From positions 26,001-90,000 of the forward strand of contig CAJNDS010002494.1 of assembly GCA_905221605.1 (NCBI GenBank): a stretch of DNA of 64,000 bases, read 5' to 3'. The notes beneath the pieces were generated by a model. That model did no database searches and was not told the DNA's origin. It saw nothing but the letters and a program-made list of their open reading frames with translations. This document shows, piece by piece, positions 30,401 through 42,900 of this stretch. The number at the start of each line of letters is the position of its first letter. The first letter of the stretch is position 1. This stretch comes from Symbiodinium natans (taxonomy: Eukaryota > Sar > Dinophyceae > Suessiales > Symbiodiniaceae). The translations under genes and the position numbers were made by a program.

Positions 30401-33400
30401 CATGGCTGTCGATGTGTTGCGGAGCGATTGTGTTGGCACTACTCGCTCTTGCTCTTGGTTTGGGGTGTCAACCCCGATCAGGCACGATGAACAGCTTCGC
30501 AGACCTGATCTCGCTGGCTGGCGTGGGTGTGGGCGGCCACGTCTTCGGCTTGGCCAACGGTACTCAGGCTTTGCCTGGGGCGCAACCCAGGGTGTAGAGG
30601 GGCTTAGGGGCTTACAGCGCTGAGGATGTTGGCTTCCTGAGAGGATTTAGGTGCTTGAAAGCTTTGTAGGGCGAAAATCTAGTGTTGCAGTATAAAGGAG
30701 TATAAACGGATCAGGGATTACCGTAAGAACCCCGCAATCGACCCGAATGCAAAGAGAGCAGGTGAGAGAGCTCAGGACGGAAGGGCGTCCACCCTCAACC
30801 CTAATTCCCCAACAACCCCCTTGCTTTTTGACCCTAAGCCCTGAACCGCTATGAGGCCCTAAAGCCTCATCCCTAGACCCTCTACCGAACCTGACCTCCG
30901 GCAGGCCATCTCGCGCGGGCTTCTAAGATCTGCGTCCCGGGTGCGGCTCGGGGAGAGGGTGACGCAAGTCGCCTCCAATGGAACAGGCCGCCAAGCTTCC
31001 ATGAAGGGCTTTTGTCGGTTTTTCGGGCTTGCAGAGTTTTAGGGTTGTTTGGATCGACTTATGCCCTTTTAGGGGCTTCAATTGGGGTATAGGGGGGTTT
31101 GCAGAAGCCGCAGGCTACACGGTTCAGACCGTGAAGCGATCCGAGCAGTTTGACGGCGTCATCCTCGCCACGCCCATGGAGCTGACCGCCATCCAGCTGC
31201 CGGCGGAGGCCCTGGCAGCCCAGTGGTGCCCTTTTTTTTGTCTCCTTTTCTTTGGGTTCAGGGTGCCCTTGTAAAGTTACCAACCCAATAAGGGTAACCT
31301 TATTAGAATATGCTTTGCCCCTTTTTTTTTTGTTCAAGGTACCCTACTTGTAAAGTCACCAACCCCCAAAAGGGGCAGCCTTACATATTGTGTAATATGG
31401 CACTACTGGGCTACCGCGAGGCCAAGCGCGGCACGGGCAGAGGGAGGAAGCACCACGGCAAGCACTCGGGGGCTTGGGGTTTAGGGTTTAGGGTTTGGGG
31501 TTTGGGGTTTTAAGTTTAGGTGCATTGAAGTGTAAGCATCATCTGCAGCACCGACGGGAGCCGAGTTCAATCACGGCCTGAAGAAACCGGCGTAGACCGG
31601 CGTTGAAACAGACAGCCTTGTAGGGGCTGTACGGGTATTTCCCCAAGAGGGGTACCTTTAATGTACCCCCGAAAGTAGCATGATCCTGATTATCGGAAGC
31701 CCCCAACAGGGTACCCCTATTTTCGGAAACCCCCATATGCGGTTCTGGGCAACTGAGTGTCGGGTTTGTCAGTGCACCGGTGGCCCCCTGTGCAGCCCTG
31801 GTCAAGTGCATAACACCATCGGGGTGCTTTTGGGGTTTAGGATTTAGGGTTGGGGTTAAGGGTTTAGGGTTTAGGATGGTTTAGGGTTTAGGGTATAAGG
31901 ATTCTTCACTGCAGGCCACTGTAGGGCCTGGGTTGAAGTTCAGGGTCAGGGTTTGGGGACCTGGCAAAGGTATCAGACCACATACGTGACCTTCATCCAC
32001 GGGCAGCTGAATCAGACCTATTTTGGAGCTCGAGCGGGCGCCAACGCCAAGCCGATCCCGGGAACGATCCTCACAACGGAGGACTCTTCGTCTCCGTTCT
32101 CGTCCTTTGGAGCGCGGGGCTGAGGGATTCGGATTTAGTAAAATTTAGGGGCTTGCAGGGCTCGAACGAAGGAGGCTGTGAAAAGTACCTACGCTGGGGT
32201 TTCAAGTTTAAAGTCAACACCTACTTGGGGGGGGCCCGGCCCAACTCGCCATGGTTTTGAGCCCTGAGCTGCCATTCCGAGGTTCACAAGGTGCTTCCTG
32301 ATGGCTCCATGGTTGCGGGGGCCTCCAGCACACGGCACATTGCACTTGCATGGAATCGCAGTGAGTGCACCGAGATGCGTGCCCCAACGTGAAGGTAAAG
32401 CTGTTTTCACGGCGGCACTTGAACGACGCGGACATCCAGCCACTGTTTCCGAGAGTGCCGCGCCTAACCCATCACTGAGCATGGCTTGGAGACATCATTT
32501 CAACTTGGAGAGCAACACTCTGAAACTATATTGTTTGTCATGCAGATCGCTTCTGAAGGGGAAGGAGGTGGAGGTGCAGGGATTGATAGAAGTCCCACGC
32601 CTTCGTTGACGAACCCTTGCCGAAGTCTTCCCTCTGACACCATTGCAAACTTTGCATGCTAGGTGCTGCTTTGCTTGAGCAACCCTCTTATTCACAGTCG
32701 ATGCCAGAGTTTGGCATCATAGCCCTAGAAATCCACGGGCTGGTAGCACACCAGCTGACCTCGGAGAGCTCACTTCGGTGCGACCCTTGCAGGGTACGCT
32801 CGCACAGGAAGACGGGAAGAGAGCGTGCAGTAAGACGTGTTCGAGGGGAAGGTGGGGACGGCGCCAGAGCGTGGCCCACAGAGGGCCAGCGGCCAACTGC
32901 CAACCACAGGGGAGCGGAAGAAGGCGAGCAGGAGGAGGAGGAGGAGGAAGGAGAGGAGGAGGAGGAGGAGGAGGAAGGAGGAGGAAGGAGGAGGAAGGAG
33001 CTCCGCAGCCAGAGTTCGCTGAACTCCACACAGGATGGTCGTCCTGAGGGGTTTGCAGTACATGCAAGGGTTGATCGGGCAAAATCAGGTTGTCGGGAGG
33101 GGATCTGACCCCAAGTCGGGGGTCACAACGCGCAGATGCAGTGCAAGAGAGGGGGGGAGATGGATAGGTCGCGCTACCCTGCGGACCACCCATGTGAAGG
33201 GCGCACGACTGCGCAGGGAGATTGGGTCCTGCCTTGAGCCCGGATCCCCTTACCTTATTAAGAAAGGAGAAGAAGAAGAATGAGAAGAATGAGAAGAAGA
33301 AGAAGAAGAAGAAGAAGAAGAAGAAGAAGAAGAAGAAGAAGAAGAAGAAGAAGAGGCGAAGAATAACAATAATAAGAATAAGAAGAACGAGAAAAAAGGA

Positions 33401-34834
33401 AGAAGGGGCGAGAGACGACACGATGAGGAAAGACACGAAAGATTGCGCACATTGATTTTCCGCCTCGAGGGCCTGGATGCATATTGAAAGGTCTCCAGCG
33501 CATGATCAGACGCAGGGCCCACGTCAACTTAAGGTCTTCCACATGTTCAAGTACGTTTGGTCGGCCTACCCCAAGCTCCAGCCACTGGCCCGCGCGGACT
33601 GGGCTAGCTTCAGGCCCCGCAAGCTGTCGTTCGAGTTTTCATATCACGCTCTCTCTGTCTCAGTCTCTTGGTCTCACTGTCTCACTAGCTCTCTCCCAAT
33701 CTCTCTCACACTCTCCCACTCTCTCCCACCCTCCCCTCTCCCTCTCCCTCTCCCTCTGCCTCTCCCTCTCCCTCTCCCTCTCCCTCTCGCTCTTGCTTCC
33801 CTTGCAGGGAAGCCAACAAAGATGTTCACATACAATCTTAGGAATCTCGAGTTTGAGGGGTTTGCGGGGCCTAGGGCTGGCAATTCGCAATGCGAACGTG
33901 GGAGCGCTGCGCCGTGGGCACCTCTATCTTCACAGCGCCCTAAACCCGAAAAAGGTCTAAGCTCAATGGCAACATGGCCATTGTCGCGGTGGCGCAAGAT
34001 CTGAGATGGGGTTTTGAAAATTGACCCTACACGCCCTAAACCCTAAACCCGAAACCCGAAGCCCTAAACCCTAAACCCTAAACCCTCTGGGGCAACAGGG
34101 TACAGCATCTGTGCCCAAGCACATCACTCCGACGGGGCGAGCCGCGCTCGCAGGCTGGATGGCCGAGCATTGTTCTACACCTCCGGCCTCGAGACAGGGG
34201 CGTCAGCCATGGAGGCCCGGGCACCTAACAGGGTTTGAGCATTTCTGACTTAGGGTTTAGGGGTTTAGGGTTTTAGGGTTTGGGGGCTTAGGGGTTTAGG
34301 GTTTTCAGGGTCTAAGGGCTGAGTAACGGGCAGAGGCCATGGTTTCGGGATGGGTGTATATCTATCTATGGATTCATGGGGGTCAAGGTTCTAATGTATT
34401 GCCTATGGTATGTGCAGGCCTGTGGACTTGCACCCCCCCCAAGCCCTGGCCAACGGACCCCAAGTCACATCTTTGAGCTCTTGCCTGCCGCCTTTAAGCC
34501 CCTAAATCTCAACCCCCAAAGCGACGAACATCAAAGCCGACCTAAACATGCGGACGAAACAGTTGCGAGCTGTTCATGTTCTGAAATCATTGTTCTATAA
34601 GCCCCATAGAGCCTGTAAATCATATAAGCTCTATAAACTCTCTATATATGTATAAATAAATAAATATGTATATGTATATATGTATTTATATACATATATA
34701 GAGAGAGAGATTATATACATATATATATACACACATACACACACACATTATTGCATATTCTTTTGGAGAATCCTTAAAGACCTCCCCGAGGTCGCTGCCA
34801 TCGCCGGTCGCAATGGCGCCCTGCTGATGCGGGA
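27468..34834 (+). CDS. Prenylcysteine oxidase-like FAD protein, about 16 exons
   Basis: The joined exons match prenylcysteine oxidase (PCYOX1), a lysosomal/secretory FAD thioether oxidase that releases Cys from farnesyl- or geranylgeranyl-cysteine. Exon 1 (27468-27531) gives a signal peptide, MLCLCLSLLGLAAA, running into PRVAVVG. Exon 2 (27717-27796) completes the FAD-binding GAGINGG and ends at ITVYE. Later exons: 27963-27987 (ANSEPGGR), 28321-28388 (FANVTVDVGGTAIYSRNRYV), 28821-28864 (GFAKSFGLSPQTGDE), 29217-29270 (IGIWDGQKFRI), 29532-29596 (LGLGAKLLFRTWP), to 29962 (SPAELLDALGVFN), 30150-30211 (FVREMVDGASRCNYNQ), 30482-30559, 30905-30978, 31114-31223 (FDGVILATPMEL), 31970-about 32111 (YQTTYVTFIHGQLNQTYFG), about 33530-33640 (KYVWSAYPKLQP), 34154-34214 (LFYTSGLETGASAME) and 34791-34834 (VAAIAGRNGALLM). 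Stop not located; one or two exons at 32.1-33.5 kb may be missed. Confidence 0.85.
29463..29508 (-). repeat. Interstitial telomere-like array, CCCTAAA
   Basis: Six units in the intron before the 29532 exon of the prenylcysteine oxidase-like gene. Confidence 0.95.
29614..29722. repeat. Hairpin element, family E copy 1
   Basis: The left end TGGGGGTTTTCGAAAATAAG pairs with the right end ATTTCGGAAACCCCCA. The interior has CCCCAATATAGACCCC and AAGGTACCCC motifs. It lies in an intron of the prenylcysteine oxidase-like gene. Relatives are at 31632-31737 and nested in 38813-38911. Confidence 0.75.
30006..30108. repeat. Hairpin element, family A copy 3
   Basis: A 103-bp element with exact CTTAGT/ACTAAG inverted ends and inner arms GGTAACCTTTAACC and AAAGGTTAACC. 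It occupies most of the intron between the 29962-ending and 30150-starting exons of the prenylcysteine oxidase-like gene, so it inserted in, or created, this intron. Confidence 0.85.
31632..31737. repeat. Hairpin element, family E copy 2
   Basis: It starts near GGGTATTTCCCCAAGAGGGG and ends with ATTTTCGGAAACCCCCA. The right third is nearly identical to the right end of 29614-29722; the left arm is diverged. Confidence 0.6.
32925..33010 (+). repeat. (GAG/GGA)n purine-rich repeat
   Basis: Imperfect GGAGGA and GGAAGGAG units in an intron of the prenylcysteine oxidase-like gene. The open frames across it are repeat artefacts. Confidence 0.9.
33262..33355 (+). repeat. (GAA)n trinucleotide repeat
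   Basis: About 28 GAA/AGA units, followed by a degenerate AATAAGAATAAGAAG tail, in the same intron. Confidence 0.95.
33700..33795 (+). repeat. (CTCTCC)n pyrimidine repeat
   Basis: CTCTCACTCTCC grading into CCCTCTCCCTCTCC units just downstream of the KYVWSAYPKLQP exon, ending in CTTGCAGGG. Confidence 0.9.
34640..34750. repeat. TATATA/ACAC microsatellite cluster
   Basis: Compound (TATG)n, (TA)n and (CA)n repeats in the intron before the last recognised prenylcysteine oxidase-like exon. Confidence 0.9.
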
Positions 34835-35344
34835 GGCCTTGGCGAAAACTTCCCAGGCCCAGGGGTTAAGGGGTTAAGGGGTTTAGGGTTTGGGGTTGAG
34901 GGTTTGGGGCTTGGGGCTTGGAATTTAGGGTTTAGGGGTTGGAGTTTAGGGTTTAGGGTTGGGGAACAAGTCGTAGGTCCGAATTAATTCCTACATTCCG
35001 TACATAACGTAGCTTCTACACAGGGTCATGCGCTGGGACCCTCGCCCTGACATTGTCTGAAAAATCGCTGCCGCAGTATGTTAAAATACAAGATCTCCAC
35101 AGTGCAGTGGCAAAAGTTGCTCCTGAGAGCTGGCTCGTGCAGATCTCTGGTTGCGAGGTGCCGCGAGCAGGCAGAGACCCTGCAAGCATGTTCGTTTGAG
35201 AGGCCAAAAAAGAGCGCTCCTGTCTGCTTTTGCGTGAGCACGTCGACCTGCAGCTGCGTCCCCGCTAAAGGGTTCAATAAGTGTAAGATTTAGGGTTTCG
35301 GGTTTAGGGACCCCAAACCCTAGGGTAGGGTTTCCCATCGTCTA

Positions 35345-36880
35345 GGACCGAAAAGCCAAAGAGTCGAAGGAGGAGGTCCTCCGAATGTATCACAAGGCAC
35401 CGGGACAAGGGCGCCATCTGTTGTGGAATCAACCTGGGCCTTTCCCCAAAATAGGGCCTTACTTAAGATTCCCGGTATCACCGCATACTCGAATCCTTAT
35501 CACATATAGGAACCGCCAATCAAGGGTGCCCGTATCTTTGGGAAACCCTCACAGGGGTTGAAGTGCCGATGCCCTCTACCCTAAACCCTCCCAACCCTCG
35601 ACCCGAAGAATCCTAAGAATCCGAAGAGCCCGAAGAACCCTAAGAGCCCCAAGAACCTTAAGAATCCTAAGAACCCTACCCTAAACGCCAAACCCCAAGA
35701 ACCGCAAGAACCCTAGGAATCCTAGGAGTCCTAGGAATCCTAGGAATCCTAAGAATATTAAGAACCCTGACACCCTTCACAGTGCTCGCAGCCATGCCCT
35801 GCAAGGTGCATTCGAAGCCCCTCCTCATTGAACAAGCCTACGACTACGGCCGGGTCTTCAAGTGCCCTGGCTTGCCCGCAATGGGGTTGAAGGGGTTCAG
35901 GGTTTGGGGTTTAGGGTGCGCTTGCTGCGTCTCGGCAAAGGCAGGCGAGTCATCTGGGACCTGTCCACTGACACCGTGAGACCGGGGAAGCTCTAGAACT
36001 CCTACCACAGCGTTTCGCAGCCTGGCTTTCCTGCGCGGCGGTTTGACCTGCAAGGGCCCCCCATGCAACAGATTGACTATGACTGGCTATAATAGTAGCT
36101 ACTCTTGGATCAGCAAGAAGGAGCTACCAGACTGCTTGAAGGCAAGCTGGCTACAGATCGGCGACTGTCAAATGCCTCTCGTTTCTATATCGCCGGCCAT
36201 GTATACTAGGCTCGATTCTGACGAGCTGGGTGTGCCAAACAGTTTAGGGTTTAGGGTTTCGGGTTTAGAGAACTTGTTCTCAGAATGGTGCCCTGCAGAC
36301 TCCCTAGAATTCCCTAAAACACTGGCCCGTGCGGGAGCTCGTCGTCACGTCGACCGGCTTTCTGCCCGCGAAGCGGGAGCAAGACCTGTCCGCACGCCTA
36401 AGGTGTGAAAACGGCTTCGGTGTTTTTACAGTAGGGCTCCTGTTCATTTGGTGTGTGTTACGGCTGCCGAGTCCCTTGTCGCCTTAAGAATGCGGCAAGA
36501 TGGATGCCGCAGACAGTGTCTCAGCCGCTTGAATTTGGCGATGTCCTTGGTGGCTCGACCGGGTCGGTGGACTATCACGTGCACCGGCACCTGGCACACA
36601 TCTGTACACGCCTGGCCCGGACATGCGTTGTTGCTTTGGGCATGGCTTTCACGAAGGAGGGCGTCTTGCGGCTTCAGGTTTGGCTCAGTGAAGTGTAGAG
36701 CTGGGCCAGCTCCCGACGAACTGCGCTGGGCCGGCCGCCATGTCGCAGCCCGAGCTTTGCATAAGCTTTCATTTCAGGTTTTCTGAGATTTTCAAGGGTT
36801 CCTCCTCTGAGCTTTCGATCTAAGGTCCAGCAAGTTCGCGAAGCAGTACCAGGACGGGGACCCAGAGGGAGTTTGCAAGC
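35345..36880 (+). CDS. Unassigned coding exons between two recognised genes
   Basis: Exon-like segments on the + strand include about 35347-35400 (DRKAKESKEEVLRMYHK), about 35790-35875 (MPCKVHSKPLLIEQAYDYGR then VFKCPG), about 35915-35978 (VRLLRLGKGRRVIWDLSTDT) and about 36000-36057 (SYHSVSQPGFPARRFDLQGP), with possible pieces near 36330 and 36838 (KFAKQYQDGDPEG). They have GC-rich third positions and AG acceptors. They may be the 3' end of the prenylcysteine oxidase-like gene, the 5' part of the RIIa/EF-hand gene, or a separate small gene. No family was recognised. CCTAAGAAT-type degenerate repeats fill 35600-35770. Confidence 0.4.
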
Positions 36881-36932
36881 ATTGCAACTGATTGCACCGA
36901 GTGCCATGTGAGATGCGCAAAATCCTGATGAG

Positions 36933-39900
36933 GTTCCACCGGAGTTCCCTGACATTCTAAAGGACAAGGGTATGGGAGAAAGAGTCCACAAACGACGGGA
37001 TGGGCACCACCAGCTCGATGGAGCTCGGAACCCAGCCCGCTGCTTCAGGACTTCACGCGGGAAGTCCTACGATCTCAGCCGGAGAACATCCATGAGTTTG
37101 CTGCCAAGTGCCCCTCCCGCAACCGCGGCGACTGGCAAGCTGAAGGCAATGTGCAGCTGCCCCCATGAGGTACTTCGAGTGCCTGGCCAGCGGCCTGCCC
37201 GCTGATGCTGGGCAGGCGAAGCGCCCGAAACCCCAAACCCTGCACCCTAAGCTTCCTATAAGCCCCCATCTACCTTAATCCTTTCACGCAACATGCGCAA
37301 CGGGGGTTGTTCGAAGCTAGGGCCCCTTAAAGGTGCCTCTTGGCAGCACTTTGGGATATTGACGGGGTGTAGTGGGCTTAGACGTTTTGGGTTAAGTGGC
37401 TTGTGGCCCCCGGACCTAAGGCAGCTGCGGCAGAAGATCTGGATATGCCAGGGCCATAGCCAGAAGCTGACATCCCAAAACCTACGCCAAAACCCTCCCA
37501 TGTTCATGCCGAAGAGGTTTACAGGTGCCTGGACAGTACTTAGGGTTTATCAGGTTTACGCCGAGTCACGGAATCAGACATGACGGCCTTCGAGGGTACT
37601 CGGGCCTGGCATGTGGTGGGACACCCGAACCTGGCACCCTAAGCCGTAAACCCTAAGCGCTAAACCTTAAGCCCTAAACCCTAAAGCCAGTTGCAAGTTA
37701 AACGCTCAAACCGGATACGGTGTCAGCGCACCACCACGGTGGGAGAACAAAAAGCCGGGTGACGATGTTCCTGAACAATTGCGAAGCTGACGAAAAGCTG
37801 ACCGAAACCTTACTAACTCCCCCCCCCCTTCCCCACAATGAGGTGTTTTGCCCTTGGGTTGCACGTAGATGACCTAGATGTGAACATGCTGTTGGGCTGC
37901 TTGCTTCTCTACAGGAGACAGGAGCGAATAACAACGATATATTATGGCTTGACATTTGTTCCATGTGGCATCAAGCTTGTGTTGGAAACCAAAAACCCTA
38001 AATGCCCATAATAGGGGTACCCTTTCTCAAAATGGGGTTGGGGTCCATTTCGGGAAATCCCTCTCTCCCTCCTCCCAAAAAAGCCAACATGATCCGATCC
38101 CATTGTGCGAGTATAGGCCCCAAACCCCAAAACCCGAAACCCCAAACTCAAACCCTTCAATTTCAACAGCGGCTTTTGCGTATGGAGCAAAACCCCGAAG
38201 GCAACCCGCCAGGAAGCTTGCAGATGCATGTAAGCTACTCCCAGCAGGGACCCGTTTTTTTCGTTTTTCTTTTCAGGGGGCTTGGGGTTCAGGGTTCAGG
38301 GCCTCCCTATACTAGCAGGGATCATAGTACACCCCATTATAATCCCTGTAAAGGACTGTTCGTACAAGGGGGAGCATCCCAGTTTAAAGTCCCGCAGCCA
38401 AGGTCCCTAGATGAGGTCGAGGGCATCATCCACGACCTCTTCAAGAAGTATGACAAGGCTTGGGGAGTCGGAGGATGCCATGACGGTGTCTCTAAACCCT
38501 AAACCTTAAACCCTCAACCCTAAACCCTAAGCCTTATAAACCCTCAACCCTAAACCTTATAAACCCTAAACACCCTACACCCTACACCCTAAACCCTAAA
38601 CCCTAAACCCTAAACCCTAAACCCTAAACCCTAAAGCCTAAACCCTAAACCCTAAACCCTAAACCCTAAACCCTAAACCCTAAACCCTAAACCCTAAACC
38701 CTAAACCCTAAACCCTAAACCCTAACCGTGGGCACTCCCAAGCCTTTCTGGACCCCTGAACCCCCACAATCACGAAACTTACTGGTTCCCAGTAGGGAAT
38801 GAGGGACCACACATGGGGGGTTTGCGATAATAAGGGACCCTAATATAGACTCCCAGGATCCCTTACAACGGACTCCAACAAGGTACCCCCTTTTTTCGTA
38901 AACCCCCATGTTTCCCCGAAATGGTCGCTTCTGTAAAATGTGTCTAGCTCCCTCATTCCCTACTGAGGCCCAGGAGGTAAACCCCCTTAACGCTCACTTT
39001 GGAGCGCCCTCAAGCCCTAAGGCCCTAAACCCTAAGCCCCCTAAACCCTAAGCCCTAAGCCCTAAACCCTAAACTCTAAACCCTAAACCCTAAACCCTAT
39101 GCGGTCTATGTTGCAGGATGGAAGCCAGTTCCTGGACCCACCAGAGTTCAAGTCTCTGATGGAGGACTTGCAGCCAACGCCCAAGCGGGGTTTCGGGGGT
39201 TTAGGGTGTAGGGTGTAGGGTTTAGGGTTTAGGGTTTAGGGTTATAGGGTTATGGGGTTTAGGGTTTGGGGTTTAAGGTTTTGCCTTGTCACGGGGGAGG
39301 AGAGGGGGAACCCTGACAACCGGGACGTGCAGCTTCATAGGATTGAGCATCGACCCCCGCAACCTGAGACCCCAAACCATACCCAACAATGGGGGTTCAG
39401 GATGGAAGCCCTAAACCCTGAACCCTAAACCCTAAACCCTAAACCCTCAACCTCAACCCGGGTTGGCATGCTTCAATCCGTCTTCGCAAGGCAGAGGCTG
39501 GACTTTCCCAAGGACGAGATCCTGCTCTTCTTGGCGGAGGCCTCTCGGCCTCGGGGGGTGGATACTGGGATGTTCATGGGTACTTAGGATTTAGGGTTGA
39601 GGGTTTAGGGATTGGGGATTGTGGGTTTAGACTTAGGGTGCTTATGACCCCCCAATGACGTGTGTACTTCTGAGCCCCCTAAGTTAAGTCCTCCAAGTAG
39701 GTTAGAAGCAGACGCATAATTAGGGTTATAGGTACCAGGTACCCATGAACCTCCAAGCAGGGGAAGCTCTCTAAACTCGGGTCTAGTACGCGTACCCTAA
39801 TGTAGAGAACTACTGTATCCTTTGGGGGAAGCCAGAGGTGAAGTTTCATAGGGCAAACAGGGCTTATCGTCAGATGCAGAAAGATACTGGGTTCTTGTAA

Positions 39901-42900
39901 GGGTTAGCATGAGATACTTAAAGCTTGACTGGGGTTCTGGACCCAATGCTCCCCAAACCCTGCACCTTAACACGCACTTGCCCAATGAAAGACATGAGGC
40001 CAGTAGTGTTCAGTGTCCTTGCAGGCTGACATGAACGCGGACGGTATGATCGAGTATGAGGACCCCTCAAGCACGAGCCCGGGATAAAGAATGCATCTGG
40101 TGTGCTCGTGGAAGCTCCGTGTCTCGGAAGTCATGGGGCTCAGGAGAGTATCTAAGGCCTCAGGGTTGTGAGGGGGTTGCAGGGAATGCTTCTTGGCCAC
40201 AGGAGTTCATCCCGCTGGCTTTGCAGATCATCCAGGGCATGCGACCCGCCAACATGACATGCGGTCTCTACTCACCAACCCTTGGATCCGGGAGTTTTGG
40301 TTCCTGGGCCAATAGGACTTGGGGGGGGGGGACCCATGGCCTGATATGATCCAGAGAGACCTAAGGTCACGCGAGACGGGCCCCCCCCCCCCCACATTTC
40401 GTTCGAGTTACAAGAGGCCTTGTTCCCTTCCCCTGACGTTGTCTCAGCCCCACCCCAAGATTTGCAGCTCATTGCGACATACTGTGCCTGGATGTCTGCA
40501 AGAAATGTAAGCTCAACGCGCAGACAAATTCTACAGCTTTGCGACTCCCCCCCCAAGTTCGAATCCTTTGCTGCCGCAACTGCACCGAAAAAAGAAACAA
40601 GTGCCGATAGAACGCTAACCCTTGGGCTCGTGGGCCGTATAGCGCTCAGGGCTCAACTTGCGCCCTGCATCACAAGCTGCGGCCTTCGTCAGGTACGCCA
40701 AGAAGCGACTGGAGCAGCACATCGCCCGGTTCTCAGGGATCTTGCGACGGGCCCAGGTGTTTAGGACTGAAGATGAGGGCCTAGAGGGCTTCGTATGCAG
40801 GACCAGAATTAGAAGGCCTAAGCCCAAACAAGCGCTAGGGCTGAGGCCTATCGGGAGCTTGGGGAAACAAGCCCTCAAACCCTGGATTCTCAGCCAACGA
40901 TTGTTCTCAAGGAATGCTTGTTCCAGACAAGTTTCGCTTATTTGCACCCAGAAGCAAAGGCAGGTTTCTTTTCGCAGTGCCGTGTTTCATTCCCATTCAG
41001 ACGAAAAAGCCCTGTGTAGGACCTAGGACGCTCTCAAGACACAAACCCCCCTGAGGGAGGAGATGTTACCCCTAGAGACCCTACATCCTAAACCCTAAAC
41101 CCATCTCAACCAGCGCTGCCCAGTCTGATGTGGACCTCCAAGCGGAGGAGCTTTTGGTCCACGGCATGTCCCGCGAGGCACGACTGCAGGGGCGAGGGTG
41201 GAGGGGTGGGATTTTTTCTGGTGTGTTTGGTTAATCTCTGCAAACATATAATATATGTTAATGTTATCCGAATATTTATTACTATTCTTATGATTATCAG
41301 TACTTTTTCATAGTATATATATATATATATAATATATATATATATCATATATATATATGTATATATGATATATATTATATTATATTATATTATATTATAT
41401 TATATTAAATTATATTATGTTATATTATATTATATTATATTATATTATATTATATTATATTATATTATATTATATTATATTATATTATATTATATTATAT
41501 TATATTATATTATATTATATGTATGGATAGATAGAATATATGCAAATTATACTGTATACTCCTGTTTCGGGAGGTTGCGATTGTTCGTATTCTCATCTTG
41601 CATTTCGACTGTTGGTGCTGTTCCCCGAGCAGTGTGGCAACGCCATCGGCTGCCAACGTTGGGCATTAGGAGGTTCCGGTTGAGGTGCCGCCGCGGTGCG
41701 TGCACGTGTGCGCATGCGCGCGGCCGGGCTTGCGGCGTGTGGCTCTCGCCGGGCATTGGAGGTCGCATTGACGCCAAGGTTTCGGTATCGCACAACGTGG
41801 TGCAAAGCGCGCTTCCGCCTCGCGCCGTGCGCGTTTTGAGGCTCTCAATGCTGCGTGTCGCGAAGAACGTGACCGGGGTCCGCATCCGCTCGAACACGAT
41901 GTGCATCTTGAAGAATTGAGCAGGGGTTGCTTGGGGTTCAAGGTTTCAAGTTCATTCTGAGGCCTAAACTTCCTGAAAACCCAACCTTTGCCAGCCAGGA
42001 GCTCACCTCGCTGGTCGGAAGCATGTTCGAGCGCATGGATGAGGCCGCGCTGGCCGGTTTGCGCGCACCCGCCAGGCTAGATGACCAGGCTGTAAGGTTG
42101 AGGGCTTACCGGATTTTCAAAAGCACCTTCAATTCCAGGTTAGCTTGTGTACTTACAAGTATTATCACCCCTAAGGCCTAAGAACTAGAAACTCTCGATC
42201 ATCCCAACAAGGAGCCTCGATCGAAACAGTCGGAACCAAGAACCCTTGTGAAGTCGGATGGCAGGACCGCAGTGGACAGCTGAACAAGCAGGCCATCTTG
42301 GCTCGGTTGAGGGGCTTTACGAGTTCAGGGTCTAGGCCTTCCGCTCCTCTTGTACTTGTTGGGCTGCGGGTTTTGATGTGGGGGAGGGAGGTCTGTAGAT
42401 ACCAGAACACAAGGGTTTCTCAAAAGTTTCTGACTCTCCCTGTCTTGCTCTCGTCCCTTCCCGGGCCCGACACGCCAAACCCCAAACCCTAAACCCTAAA
42501 CCCTGCCCGTTCCTGTCCTGCGGGGTGCGTTGGGGCTCAAGGACGCCCAGTCTTCCCCCCCCATTTTCGGCCCAATCGGAAGCCTGAACGCCTCAACCCT
42601 AAACCCTTTTCAGGCTGCTTCAGGGTGTAGGGTTTGGGCTGTAGGGTTTTGGGTTTAGGCTGTAGGGTTCAGGGTTTTGGGTTCTGGCCGAAGATCCTTT
42701 CCTGAACCTGTTTGACGTCCCTGCCAACCACTACAAAACCTTCCACCCCCAGGAGTTCGTCGCGGCTCTGACTTCCATGGAGCTTGGGTGCTGGCCTAAG
42801 ATCCTTTCTCGTTGGGGCCGAATTGCTTGTAGGATCCTACAAGGATCTGGGCTTCGGGCACCGTTGCTGCGAGAAAGCCATGGCTTTTTTGTCAGCATCG

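Noticed and set aside
32717..33436. 239-codon minus-strand frame with poly-Phe and poly-Leu
   Set aside because: It is the complement of the GAG and GAA repeats inside an intron of the prenylcysteine oxidase-like gene.
40555..40575. Possible tRNA or Pol III B-box (GTTCGAATCC)
   Set aside because: No matching A-box, acceptor stem or cloverleaf could be found around it.
41365..41919. 184-codon open frame
   Set aside because: The first half is the TATAT array; the second half has no domain, and opposing frames are equally open. It sits within an intron of the RIIa/EF-hand gene.
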